DNA from: Kordiimonas sediminis
Lineage (GTDB): Bacteria; Pseudomonadota; Alphaproteobacteria; Sphingomonadales; Kordiimonadaceae
DNA: 64,000 bases
Reading direction: 5' to 3'
Assembly: GCF_014656395.1 (NCBI RefSeq)
Contig: NZ_BNCI01000001.1
Location: forward strand, 1,399,893 to 1,463,892
Both the position numbers and the translations under genes were made by a program. Positions 9,217 through 17,929 of the stretch are shown here, in pieces. A model generated the notes under the pieces. That model saw only the letters and a program-made list of their open reading frames with translations, made no database searches and was not told where the DNA came from. Every line of letters starts with the position of its first letter. The stretch's first letter is position 1.

Positions 9217-10133
9217 TGCAACTTGACGGTTTCAAGCATCAGCTTCTCTCCGCACGCTTTACAGCAAGTTTCAGCAAGTAACGGCTTGCCGCAAGATGTG
9301 TGGGTCAGCATAACATGTGGCCCCGCGTCATTTGCGAACCAGCGTTCGCCCCAATCCAGCATAAAGGCTACAATCGGGAACATGTCTGTTGCCTTTTCTG
9401 TCAGGATATATCTGGGGTGGGCATGACCATCATCCCCGGTGTAGCGATCAAACAAGCCGTGCTGTACCGCAAGCGCAAGCCGGTCGGATAAAATATTGGT
9501 CGCCATTTTAGTGGACCTGAGAAAGTCATCAAACCGGTCGTGTCCCAGAAGGGCTGCCCTGATAAGAAGGGTCAGCCAGCGGTCCCCCAGAAGGATCGAG
9601 ATATCTTCAAAAAGATGGGGTGTATGGTCGTTGCTGCGCTTCAGCCCGCCCTGTCTTCGGCGCTTGGTATAGTCGTCCTGCCCCATTGTAAAGGAAGGCC
9701 CCCGTGATGCGACCACAGTGTCATATTCTGCAGGAAGATTGCAGCTGCCGCACTGGAGGATTGGGCTTAGTGTCTGGCCACATGTTTTATGTAGAATTGA
9801 TACCGTCAGACTTGGGGGCGGGTGGCCCCATTTCATTTCCCATGCGAGCATGGCCATGGCAATGGGGAAGGTATCAAGGCCCATTGGGCTTAGTATATAT
9901 TCATATCGTGGTGGGCTGTTTGTATATTGTCGCCGCTCCAAGAGGCCGATTTCTGTCATTTGTTTAATACGGCTGCTGATCAGCATTTTATTCAGGCCGG
10001 TTTTAGCCTGGAATGCAACAAAACGGGTTTCCTGAAGCCACAGGCATTCAAGCAAAAGCAGGGTTGATGTATCGCACAAGGCGTCTACTGCCTGCCACAT
10101 TGCCCCTGATTTAATGGTGTCTTTTGTAATCAT
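9207..10133 (-). CDS. transcriptional regulator with two HxlR-type winged-helix units
   Basis: The frame opens at 10262, but the ATG at 10133 (MITKDTIKSGAMW) fits the family better. The 308-residue product contains the HxlR pattern twice: a winged helix (about residues 10-100, with KTGLNKMLISSRIKQM as recognition region) and again about 180-270 (STKMATNILSDRL). Each is followed by a short cysteine segment, HKTCG...CGSC and HTSCG...CKACG, as seen at the C-terminus of single-domain HxlR proteins. HxlR proteins normally dimerise from about 110-150-residue chains, so this is a fused dimer. It lies downstream of, and in the same direction as, the carotenoid-oxygenase gene and might control it. Inducer unknown. 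Confidence 0.8.
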   Translation of the reverse strand: MITKDTIKSGAMWQAVDALCDTSTLLLLECLWLQETRFVAFQAKTGLNKMLISSRIKQMTEIGLLERRQYTNSPPRYEYILSPMGLDTFPIAMAMLAWEMKWGHPPPSLTVSILHKTCGQTLSPILQCGSCNLPAEYDTVVASRGPSFTMGQDDYTKRRRQGGLKRSNDHTPHLFEDISILLGDRWLTLLIRAALLGHDRFDDFLRSTKMATNILSDRLALAVQHGLFDRYTGDDGHAHPRYILTEKATDMFPIVAFMLDWGERWFANDAGPHVMLTHTSCGKPLLAETCCKACGEKLMLETVKLQAG

Positions 10134-10312
10134 GCCGCCCAGATATCTGCCCACCCGTATCAGCCCTGATGCGCTTTGGAATAAGCGTAATATCAGGCTG
10201 AATATATCATCTATATAGGGGTGTGAAGCGCGGTGCAATGCCCGGCTGGGACATCGCACCAATGGCTATCAGGTATGCAGCTTATACCGGAACGGATTTT
10301 ACAGCAAAGAAT

Positions 10313-11785
10313 CTACAGCCCCTGTGCCTTTCGGATATCGGCACCGGCGGCCCAGGTGGCATGTGTGCCGCTTGGGATACGTTCTGGCAGCATGATCCGG
10401 CAAACCGGTCCATCAGCAATTTTCTGTGCGTCTACCAGAATACATTCGGATGTGTTTGTGTTCATGTCAGTGATGAAACTGACCAGATATCCATCATCCT
10501 CTGCCTGCGCATTGATACGGGGGACAAAAGGTGCTTCGCTTCCGTATCTGTTATCTCCAAACATCAGATGCTGTTTCTCGCCTGTTTCCAGATCATGTTT
10601 CACCAGTCCCTCAAACAGGAACCAACCGGGTTTTGGTTTGGCGCTGTATGCATAACGGTATTTTTTACCGGCATACTGCTGATTAAACATGCCGAATTCC
10701 AGCACTTCATCATCCAGATCCTCTTCCCGGGTTTCACCGGTTTTCAGATTAAACCGCCAGCGGTGCAAGCGGGCTTCCAGCGAATGTAAATCCAGAAAGG
10801 ACATCATCAAGCCATACTTGGCGGGGAATTCCGGTTTTGGTTCCGGGAAGGGCGTGCCTTGAAAATATCCATCTAGTATAAGCTCATCCCCTTCTTCATA
10901 AGCATTCAGCCAGTGCAGAACGTATGTGGCATCAGCTTCAAACCATTTGATGTCCTCTGGTTGGCCCATCCGCGGCACAACAGCAAACCGGGATTTCATC
11001 TCAGGTCGGTATGTCGGGATATGCAGACCCTGTTCCAGGGCTTCTGGAATCCAGAAGGTCGGAAAGTCGTTCAGTATGGCGTAATTCTCAGAGAAAGCCA
11101 TATCATGGGGCAGGCGCGGACCGGGTAGTTCAACAGGAATATAATGTTTCAGTTTGTTATCGGCACCGACCACGCCGTAATGCATATAGGGGGCCTTTTT
11201 GGAATAGTTGAAAAACAACAGCTCCCCCGTGGTTTCATCCAGTTTTGGGTGCGCGGATATACCGTCTTCAGGTGCCCAGTCCTCAACGCCGTATTGTTCA
11301 AGCGTGAAAGGATCCAGGCGATAACCATCCCCACACTGCCAGAAAGTTGAAAGAATTTTCCCGGCATGTACGATCACATCCGTTGAAGATGCATTTTTCA
11401 GTCCATCCTGTACGCATTCGCCGGGGCGCTTGGACTGAACCGGGTAGGCCGTCCAGCCAGCCCATAACGCTTCTCCCGCTTCCTGCTCTTCTTCAAAGCC
11501 GTTGGTTCGGATGAATCTATTCCGGTATTCGGCACGGCCCTCTTTGAAGTGCATCATATGCAGCATGCCGTCCCCTTCAAATGGGTGATACCGGCCAAGC
11601 GGTTTAAACACCGGGTTTTCCGTGTTGCGGATATAGACGCCGTCTATATCGTCCGGGATGGTGCCTATCACTTCCATATCAGTTGCATCATATTCCCTGT
11701 GCATGGGGGTCCAGGCACCGTTCAGATAGGGGTGATTGTTCTCCGCGATAGTTGTTTTAAATTCTTTGACAAGCTTGGTAGCCAT
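10313..11785 (-). CDS. carotenoid cleavage oxygenase family protein
   Basis: 490 residues, normal for the family of seven-bladed propeller Fe(II) dioxygenases that split double bonds in carotenoids, apocarotenoids or stilbenes. The four iron histidines are visible at about H179 (SAHPK), H227 (LPHDM), H291 (VLHWLNAYE) and H475 (GTHATW). The start ATG has a strong GGAGGAAAC site. No carotenoid biosynthesis genes lie in the window, and substrate cannot be told from sequence; lignostilbene-type activity on plant-derived aromatics is equally possible. The HxlR-type double regulator follows 180 bases downstream on the same strand. Confidence 0.88.
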   Translation of the reverse strand: MATKLVKEFKTTIAENNHPYLNGAWTPMHREYDATDMEVIGTIPDDIDGVYIRNTENPVFKPLGRYHPFEGDGMLHMMHFKEGRAEYRNRFIRTNGFEEEQEAGEALWAGWTAYPVQSKRPGECVQDGLKNASSTDVIVHAGKILSTFWQCGDGYRLDPFTLEQYGVEDWAPEDGISAHPKLDETTGELLFFNYSKKAPYMHYGVVGADNKLKHYIPVELPGPRLPHDMAFSENYAILNDFPTFWIPEALEQGLHIPTYRPEMKSRFAVVPRMGQPEDIKWFEADATYVLHWLNAYEEGDELILDGYFQGTPFPEPKPEFPAKYGLMMSFLDLHSLEARLHRWRFNLKTGETREEDLDDEVLEFGMFNQQYAGKKYRYAYSAKPKPGWFLFEGLVKHDLETGEKQHLMFGDNRYGSEAPFVPRINAQAEDDGYLVSFITDMNTNTSECILVDAQKIADGPVCRIMLPERIPSGTHATWAAGADIRKAQGL

Positions 11786-11924
11786 AGTTTCCTCCCGGTC
11801 GCATCCATGATGGAGCAGACTATGATTAAGTAGGTAACATTATGCAAGTAAAATTATTCCACGGTAGTTCATGGGCGATAAGAAGCCGTGGCTCAGACCA
11901 GAATATCTTTGATGCTTTCATAAA

Positions 11925-11953
11925 AAAAACGAGCGCCTGGGCGCCCGTTTTTC
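11925..11953 (-). terminator. rho-independent terminator of the chemoreceptor gene
   Basis: A GC-rich stem (ACGGGCGCC / GGCGCTCGT with one mismatch) with a very short loop, followed on the minus strand by eight T residues. It lies about 30 bases after the chemoreceptor stop codon. Confidence 0.8.
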
Positions 11954-11982
11954 AGTGTTTTTATTCCTAGGAGACTGTGCAG

Positions 11983-13526
11983 TTAATGAGTTGCCCTGAT
12001 GTGGTTGGCAAATTCATTGGCTGTAGCCTCAAGTTCTCTGTGCTGTTCCATAATGGTTTTCAGGATTTCTGCAGTCTTGCCTGTGTTGGACTGGACGGTA
12101 GACATGACATCCTGCAGTTCGGAAGCGCGGTGTTTAACCGTTTCTGCTTCTGTTGAGGTCGTCTGTGCAGCACGGGATGTCTCGGAAGTTGATGCAGACT
12201 GTTCTTCTACTGCGGCGGAAATGCTGATTGCATTATTGCGGACCTGATTGATAATTTCGACGATCTGGGTAATAACATTTGATGTGTCATCAGCTGCCTT
12301 AGTCATAGCATTGATCAGGACTTCGATTTCTTCCGTTGCTTTCGCAGACTGATTGGCAAGGTTTTTAACCTCGGACGCCACAACCGCAAAGCCTTTACCG
12401 GCCTCGCCAGCGCGTGCCGCTTCGATTGTTGCGTTCAGTGCCAGCAGATTTGTCTGCTCAGCAATGTCATTGATCATCTGTACTACGGAGCGAATTTTAG
12501 AAGATTGATCCATCAGTTCGCGTAATGTTTCTTCGCCACCTTTGGAAACGGTGGCGGCTTGTTCAGATACCTCAGTAGTCTTGTTAACCTGCAGGGCAAT
12601 TTCGCCTGCGGTAGCGGACATTTCTTCGATGCTGCTTGCAACAGTTGCAACATTCATCGACATGGTATCATTGGCGATGCTTACAGACTGCAGTTTTTCA
12701 TCTGCGTCCTGTGTAGACTGAATAAGCAGGGTAGAGTTATGGGATACTTCTTCAATATTACGAGAGGCTTGCATGAGTAAGGCCCCAACCGATTCCTCGA
12801 AGTCGGCAGCAATCTGCAGTCTGTTTTCTCTGGCTACCTTTTCTGCTTCTTCCCTTTCCAGGCGGCGATCTTCGGCCATGCGCGTGTTCTCTGCTTCTTT
12901 TTCTTCTAGCGCGCTTAACGCCTGCTCCGCATTGGCCTTAAGTTGCAAGGCTTCTTCTTTCGCCTTGTGGGCTTTTTCTGCTTCTTCTTTTATTTGTAAT
13001 TGGGCTTCCACTACTTCTTCAAGGATGGAACTGATTTTGATGCATAGCCAGATAAGTGTTGGTACTTCAAGAACGACGACCAGAGCATGCAGGAGAACTC
13101 TGCCGAAATCGGCCCCTTCGGGGAATACCCATGTCGGAAATGCGAAATTGAGAACGATATGATGAACAGCAACAACCGCGGCAGCCACCACAATAACCCG
13201 GAAATCACTGTAGGCAGTCAAAACAGCAAGGACCGCGAAAAAATACATGTGGACATCAATTTGCCACGGGTGACCACTGAATAAATAGACAAGCAGGGCT
13301 GCAAACAACACAAGCGAGACGCCTGACAATTGTCTCTGAAAAGAAGAGGCACCTTGTAATTTCAGAATGACGATTGGAACACCGGCGAATATTACGGCAA
13401 ATACCACGGCGACCCAGTCAAGGTTGCCTGTAAACCAACCCGCAAGTATGACAAGTGGTACGTGCGCCGCCAGTATGTAGACCATTGTTTTAGCGAATGT
13501 CTGGCGGATAAGGCTAAGATTGTCCA
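11983..13526 (-). CDS. methyl-accepting chemotaxis protein with six-helix membrane domain
   Basis: The ATG at 13526 is chosen because AGGAG lies 7 bases upstream; a GTG ten bases earlier would abut that site. About 514 residues: six predicted membrane helices (about residues 10-170) with almost no periplasmic loop, a charged coiled coil (about 170-245, [20 protein letters not shown]), and an MCP signalling domain with the conserved hairpin tip [28 protein letters not shown]. There is no HAMP domain and no CheR-docking pentapeptide at the end. It may sense membrane or energy state rather than a periplasmic ligand, but that is inference. It overlaps the small upstream gene by 13 bases. Confidence 0.9.
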
Positions 13527-13840
13527 TATTTATCACTCCTGAATGCTGCCTTTTGTCTCTCGCGTCCTGCGCACCCTGCAGCCGAAACCTGGTTCACAAC
13601 CAAAAGGGCTCCTGCTTTGTAATAATCGGCCACAGAACTGCGGGGGCCAGGCCGTATAATGTATGTTGTATCTGATAAGACGTCGACGAGTTGGGCGTCA
13701 TGCAAGAAGACAGAACCTATCTTGTCGGGGGTATTATGGTTATTGGGAAATTTAACCAGCCACAGCTGATCCTGTGATGGATAGGCGTGCCCGACCAATA
13801 GTGCAAGGATTGCAACGCAACCCCAGACAAATGCTTTCAT
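13514..13840 (-). CDS. small secreted protein of unknown function, coupled to chemoreceptor gene
   Basis: 108 residues with a signal peptide (about residues 1-20, ending HAYPS). GGAGAGAG precedes the ATG at a good distance. The mature part is a small soluble domain without a recognisable motif ([20 protein letters not shown] ...). Its end overlaps the start of the chemoreceptor gene by 13 bases, so the two are probably co-translated; it could be a periplasmic partner of the receptor, which itself lacks a periplasmic domain. This is inference from gene order only. Confidence 0.55.
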   Translation of the reverse strand: MKAFVWGCVAILALLVGHAYPSQDQLWLVKFPNNHNTPDKIGSVFLHDAQLVDVLSDTTYIIRPGPRSSVADYYKAGALLVVNQVSAAGCAGRERQKAAFRSDKYGQS

Positions 13841-13969
13841 AAGCTCTCTCCGCTAAGTCGGTTTTCTGGAAACAGAATCGCAGATAATGTTTAAAAATTT
13901 ATAAAAGCCAAATAAAGGACAACCTTTTGTGAATATTCTGTTCATACGGCTCTTGATCGTTTGCAGTAG

Positions 13970-14860
13970 ATGGCTAGTGTCGATACGAATGTAACTCTGA
14001 ACCGGATTGGTGGTTGTATGCAGAAAGTTTTCAGTCGGGAAACAGATCGTCTGGGCATTGCGCTTGGGGGCGGTGGCGCCAAAGGGTTGGCTCATATCCC
14101 GATCCTGGAGGTATTGGATGATCTGTCTATACCCGTGCATCAGATCGCCGGTACCAGTATTGGCGCCATTATCGGTGCTTTTTACGCGGCAGGCATGAAA
14201 GCAGGAGAAATCCGAAAAATTCTGGATGAAATTCTTAGAATGGAAAAAGATATCTGGCGCGAGATGTTTGAACGCAGGGTAGGGGTAAAGTGGTATGATC
14301 TGATCATGCCGAATGCTTCGGGGCCAGGTCTGTTGAACGTTGATGGTCTGCTCGATTTTCTGCGTGAAAGAATACCTGTTGAACGCTTTGAAGACCTTCA
14401 AATTCCTCTTACTATCGTGGCTTCTGACTTTTGGCGCCGCAGTGAAGTTGTGTTCAGGGAAGGGGATATTTTAACTGCCATCAGTGCGAGTATTGCTCTG
14501 TCTGGCATCTTCTCTCCTGTCATATTGGATGGTCGGGTACTTGTCGACGGTGGTGCGGTTAATCCGGTGCCTCTGGATCATCTGGAAAAATGTAGCTTCA
14601 CTATTGCAGTGAATGTGTTGGGGGAGAAAAGCCCCGTAGGGGAAGATATCGCGCCGGGTGTGTTTGAAGCGATTTTCAATACCTATCAGATTATGCAGGA
14701 ATCGATTGTCCGCGAGAAAATGAAACACCAGCAACCGAACATATATCTGAAGCCGGAGATCAGGGATGTTCGGGTTCTTGAGTTTCATAAGTGGGATAGT
14801 ATCTACCGGCAGGCAGAAGACTGCGTCAATGACTTGCGCGCAGCACTGACACAGTCTTAG
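13970..14860 (+). CDS. patatin-like phospholipase / serine lipase
   Basis: 296 residues. It carries the full patatin signature: the glycine-rich oxyanion loop GGGGAKG (about residues 35-41), the nucleophile serine in GTSIGA (about S63) and the catalytic aspartate in VDGGA (about D193), giving a Ser-Asp dyad. It has no signal peptide, so it acts in the cytoplasm or at the membrane face like RssA-type proteins. An alternative start is the ATG at 14018, which would remove 16 residues before the conserved core. It is a single gene, divergent from the chemoreceptor unit. Confidence 0.88.
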   Translation: MASVDTNVTLNRIGGCMQKVFSRETDRLGIALGGGGAKGLAHIPILEVLDDLSIPVHQIAGTSIGAIIGAFYAAGMKAGEIRKILDEILRMEKDIWREMFERRVGVKWYDLIMPNASGPGLLNVDGLLDFLRERIPVERFEDLQIPLTIVASDFWRRSEVVFREGDILTAISASIALSGIFSPVILDGRVLVDGGAVNPVPLDHLEKCSFTIAVNVLGEKSPVGEDIAPGVFEAIFNTYQIMQESIVREKMKHQQPNIYLKPEIRDVRVLEFHKWDSIYRQAEDCVNDLRAALTQS

Positions 14861-14905
14861 GCAGGCACAGCCGTAGATGGTACCCTTATATGCAGGCTGC
14901 GGGAT

Positions 14906-15763
14906 TTAGGTAGCGCCAAGGTCTGCTGCGTCGTGCCTTTCGCGCAGTTGCTTTGCTTCATCACCCCAGGTTTTGTTAACCCGGCTTCCGCGCTGCACCG
15001 CGGGACGTTCTGCAATTGCATTGGCCCAGCGGGTCACATTTTTGTATGAGGATACATCCAGAAACTCTGCCGCATTATAAAGGCCACCCCGGACAAGCTC
15101 ACCATACCACGGCCAGATTGCAATATCCGCGATGGAATAATCATCGCCTGCCATATAGGTATTTTCCGCCAAATGGCGATCCAGGACATCCAGTTGCCGT
15201 TTCACTTCCATTGCAAAGCGGTCGATACAATATTCAATTTTCACAGGCGCATAGCTATAGAAATGTCCAAAGCCGCCTCCCAAATAGGGGGCAGAGCCCA
15301 TCTGCCAGAACAGCCAGTTAAAGCATTCCGCTCGTTTGGCTGGATCCTGTGGGATGAAGTGGCCAAATTTTTCCGCCAGATACATTAGTATTGAACCGGA
15401 CTCGAACACGCGGGTTGGACTGTCTGTTGATCTGTCCAGAAGCGCAGGAATTTTTGAATTTGGATTAATGTCCACAAAGCCTGAGGAAAACTGGTCGCCT
15501 TCGCCTATGTCGATAAACCAGGCATCATATTCTGCATCTGTTTTACCAAGCGCTAACAATTCTTCGAACAGGATGGTGACTTTTTGCCCATTTGGAGTAG
15601 CCAGCGAATATAACTGGAATGGATGCTTGCCGACGGGAAGCTCCTTGTCGTGGGTTGGGCCGGCAATGGGACGATTTATACTGGCCCAGCGGCCGCCACT
15701 TTCCTGATTCCATTTCCAGATTTTTGGTGGTTCATATGCTTGGTTCGTTGGGGCATTGGTCAT
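14906..15763 (-). CDS. yghU: glutathione-dependent disulfide-bond oxidoreductase (YghU type)
   Basis: 285 residues, almost the length of E. coli YghU (288). Recognisable family features include the N-terminal extension with IWKWNQESGGRWASINRP, the LYSLATPNGQKVTILFEELLALG thioredoxin-fold start, FESGSILMYLAEKFG, and the C-terminal helical part with DYSIADIAIWPW. This is a GST-like protein that binds glutathione and reduces disulfides. AGGAA-type sites lie upstream of the ATG. It stands alone, converging with the patatin gene. Confidence 0.92.
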   Translation of the reverse strand: MTNAPTNQAYEPPKIWKWNQESGGRWASINRPIAGPTHDKELPVGKHPFQLYSLATPNGQKVTILFEELLALGKTDAEYDAWFIDIGEGDQFSSGFVDINPNSKIPALLDRSTDSPTRVFESGSILMYLAEKFGHFIPQDPAKRAECFNWLFWQMGSAPYLGGGFGHFYSYAPVKIEYCIDRFAMEVKRQLDVLDRHLAENTYMAGDDYSIADIAIWPWYGELVRGGLYNAAEFLDVSSYKNVTRWANAIAERPAVQRGSRVNKTWGDEAKQLRERHDAADLGAT

Positions 15764-15906
15764 AGCGTGTTCCTATTTTCCTGAAGTCTGTCATCCCAAT
15801 ATTGTTATCGGGTGCAGGATTGTCCAGTTCACGTATGTTGAACATTCTGTGATTCTGGACAATTCGTACGGAAACTATGGTGCAATGCCCTATGTGTAGC
15901 CGTTTG

Positions 15907-16515
15907 TTACGGAGTGTTGATGGCTGTGTAGGTGACTTCAAATGACGGGGCCCATGTTTTGCCACCATCATCACTTGCCTCAATATGAAGCTGTCTTTTT
16001 CCGGCTGTCAGGTCAAATGTCAGGCGAAAGGCACGCCAGGCTGTTTCGCTGATTGGAAAGAAGGTTCCCGACTTTAAGTTCGTCATGACCAATTTACCGT
16101 CCTCAATAGTGCCCTCATACAGATCCATAATGCCCCACACATCATCAACGGAAGCATTTCTATAGACGTTACGATACTGATCGTAGGAGATGAAAGACCG
16201 CATGTTGAATTCGGTTTCGGACGGCACTTTTGGTTCTTCGGAAAGTAACATGCCTTTGTGACTGAGTTTCACTTCCACCTCTACCGGGGGGGACTGTTGC
16301 CAGGTTTTGCCACCGTCCTGAGAGAAGGAGGTCACCATTGACCAGGAGCCAAGAAGCGGTGCCAATTGTTGCATCATGGCGTAGGGCTTTTCTGAAACAG
16401 CGGGACGAACCGGTTTGTCTGTGTTTTCTGTCGCAGATACAGAAGCTGCTGTGGTCATGAAGCATAGCGCTACTGCAACCTTCAGAATAGATGAACGGAT
16501 AGTGGTTTTTCTCAT
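15907..16515 (-). CDS. secreted protein of unknown function (DUF1579-like)
   Basis: 202 residues with a signal peptide (about residues 1-28, VSATENT). The mature domain, with LLGSWSMVTSFSQDGGKTW near its start and a closing LHIEASDDGGKTWAPSFEVTY, looks like the lipocalin-like, single-domain proteins annotated DUF1579 or similar; this is judged by eye and is weak. A GGAGGGG site lies upstream. Two GGKTW repeats mark the strands at either end. No genomic partner suggests a role. Confidence 0.55.
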   Translation of the reverse strand: MRKTTIRSSILKVAVALCFMTTAASVSATENTDKPVRPAVSEKPYAMMQQLAPLLGSWSMVTSFSQDGGKTWQQSPPVEVEVKLSHKGMLLSEEPKVPSETEFNMRSFISYDQYRNVYRNASVDDVWGIMDLYEGTIEDGKLVMTNLKSGTFFPISETAWRAFRLTFDLTAGKRQLHIEASDDGGKTWAPSFEVTYTAINTP

Positions 16516-16714
16516 TTTTCCCCTCCCAAACTTTATAAAGGGCGGACAATAAACGACCCCATGCCCCTAGAATAGATGATAATAAGTTTACAACTTGGTG
16601 TCTATGGCGGCTGAGGGGGGCAGGTGAATGAAAATCTATCTGCTTGAACGGTGCAGGGAGCTGGTTTAAGACGAATGAAACAGTTTGCAGGAATAAGCAG
16701 GAAGACGGGACAGT

Positions 16715-17881
16715 ATGATTCAGAAGCATCCGACCGGGGAATGGCGTATCAAGTGCCTCGTCCCTGATTTGCCGTCGCCTGAGGCAGTTATCCCGTATCT
16801 CTATGAAATGAGCGACAATCGTTGGTATGCAAACTTTGGTCCGATCAATGGCCGGTTTGAAGAGGCTTGCAAAAAACTGCTGACAACGGATGGCCAGACT
16901 TGTTTCGTATCCAGCTTTTCGTCGGCGACCGCCGCGATGGAAGTGGTGCTGGTCGCCAAAGGCCTTGAACGCGGCGCCAAGGTGCTTGTACCGTCATTAA
17001 CGTTCCCGGCGACAGCCCTTGCCGTTATCCGTTCAGGCTATGAGCCTGTTTTGTCAGACATTGATCCAGATTCCTACCAACTTACACCTGAGATCGCGAA
17101 AGCATGCCTGGCTAAGTCAGGGGGGGAAGATATTGCTGCGGTCGTGCCGGTGGCACCCTACGGTATTCCGGTTGATATTGATGCGTGGGAAGACTTTCAG
17201 GTTGCAACTGGCGTACCTGTGCTGGTTGATGCAGCAGCGGCGTTTCCCGTGCAAAAACCGGGCAGAACAATACCGGTTGTTTACAGCCTTCATGCTACGA
17301 AACCTTTTGGCATTGGCGAGGGTGGTTTGGTTGCCTGTGGTGAGCCAGCGGTTATTGAAAAAGCCCGTTTGTTATCCAATTTCGGGTTTGAGCATTATGA
17401 AATTGTCACGCCAGGCTCTAACGCCAAAATGGGTGAATATTATGCGGCTGTGGGGTTGGTTCAGCTGGCACGTAGGGAGGAGCTGGAGGCACGCCGTGCT
17501 CATTTATGGCAGAAATACTGTGATGTTTTCGCAGGGGCATCGGATAAGGTACACATCATCGGTAGCGCTGGCTACAGCGGTGGCTACAGCGGTGGCACAG
17601 TTGCGATTCCTGCAAATTTGCTAATTGAGACGAAGGTACCTATTCAAAAGGTTGTGGATGCCTGCATAACCAAAAGCATTCAAACCCGTCACTGGTATTT
17701 ACCACCCCTGCACAGCCAGCAAGCCTTTGCATCCTGTCTGCAACTTGGTGATGGCGAAAAGGGGCTGCCGTTGGTGGCAGACAGGCTTATGCAACATATG
17801 ACCGGCTTGCCGTTCCATAATTTTCTATCAGATGATGATATTGAAGAGGTAGCAGCCGTGGTGTTGAAGGCAACCATATAG
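16715..17881 (+). CDS. DegT/DnrJ/EryC1/StrS-family PLP aminotransferase
   Basis: 388 residues with the sugar-aminotransferase fold. The order of motifs is typical: SSATAAMEVVL (cofactor phosphate binding), VPSLTFPATALAV, an acidic VDAAAA and the PLP lysine in HATKPFGIGEGG (about K196). Members usually aminate keto-sugars for surface glycans or antibiotics. No sugar dehydratase, epimerase or glycan export gene lies beside it; the nearest glycan gene is the convergent GT41-like gene at 17930. A 12-bp tandem repeat adds GYSGGYSGG near residue 287. Confidence 0.85.
   Translation: MIQKHPTGEWRIKCLVPDLPSPEAVIPYLYEMSDNRWYANFGPINGRFEEACKKLLTTDGQTCFVSSFSSATAAMEVVLVAKGLERGAKVLVPSLTFPATALAVIRSGYEPVLSDIDPDSYQLTPEIAKACLAKSGGEDIAAVVPVAPYGIPVDIDAWEDFQVATGVPVLVDAAAAFPVQKPGRTIPVVYSLHATKPFGIGEGGLVACGEPAVIEKARLLSNFGFEHYEIVTPGSNAKMGEYYAAVGLVQLARREELEARRAHLWQKYCDVFAGASDKVHIIGSAGYSGGYSGGTVAIPANLLIETKVPIQKVVDACITKSIQTRHWYLPPLHSQQAFASCLQLGDGEKGLPLVADRLMQHMTGLPFHNFLSDDDIEEVAAVVLKATI
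17570..17593 (+). repeat. 12-bp tandem duplication inside the DegT gene
   Basis: GGCTACAGCGGT occurs twice in direct succession, encoding GYSGGYSG. The unit is a multiple of three, so the frame is kept. It is probably a recent slippage product in a surface loop. Confidence 0.8.
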
Positions 17882-17929
17882 CCCCGGGACGGCGGTGCTA
17901 TATTAGGGAAACTTTTGTCATTGCTGATT

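Noticed and set aside
13853-14401. 182-residue open frame on the minus strand
   Set aside because: It lies opposite the patatin gene, has no family-like composition and no ribosome site; it is a shadow.
17876-17903. ATATAGC/GCTATAT inverted repeat between DegT and GT41 genes as a terminator
   Set aside because: The stem is short and AT-rich, the loop is long and no T-run follows; support is too weak.
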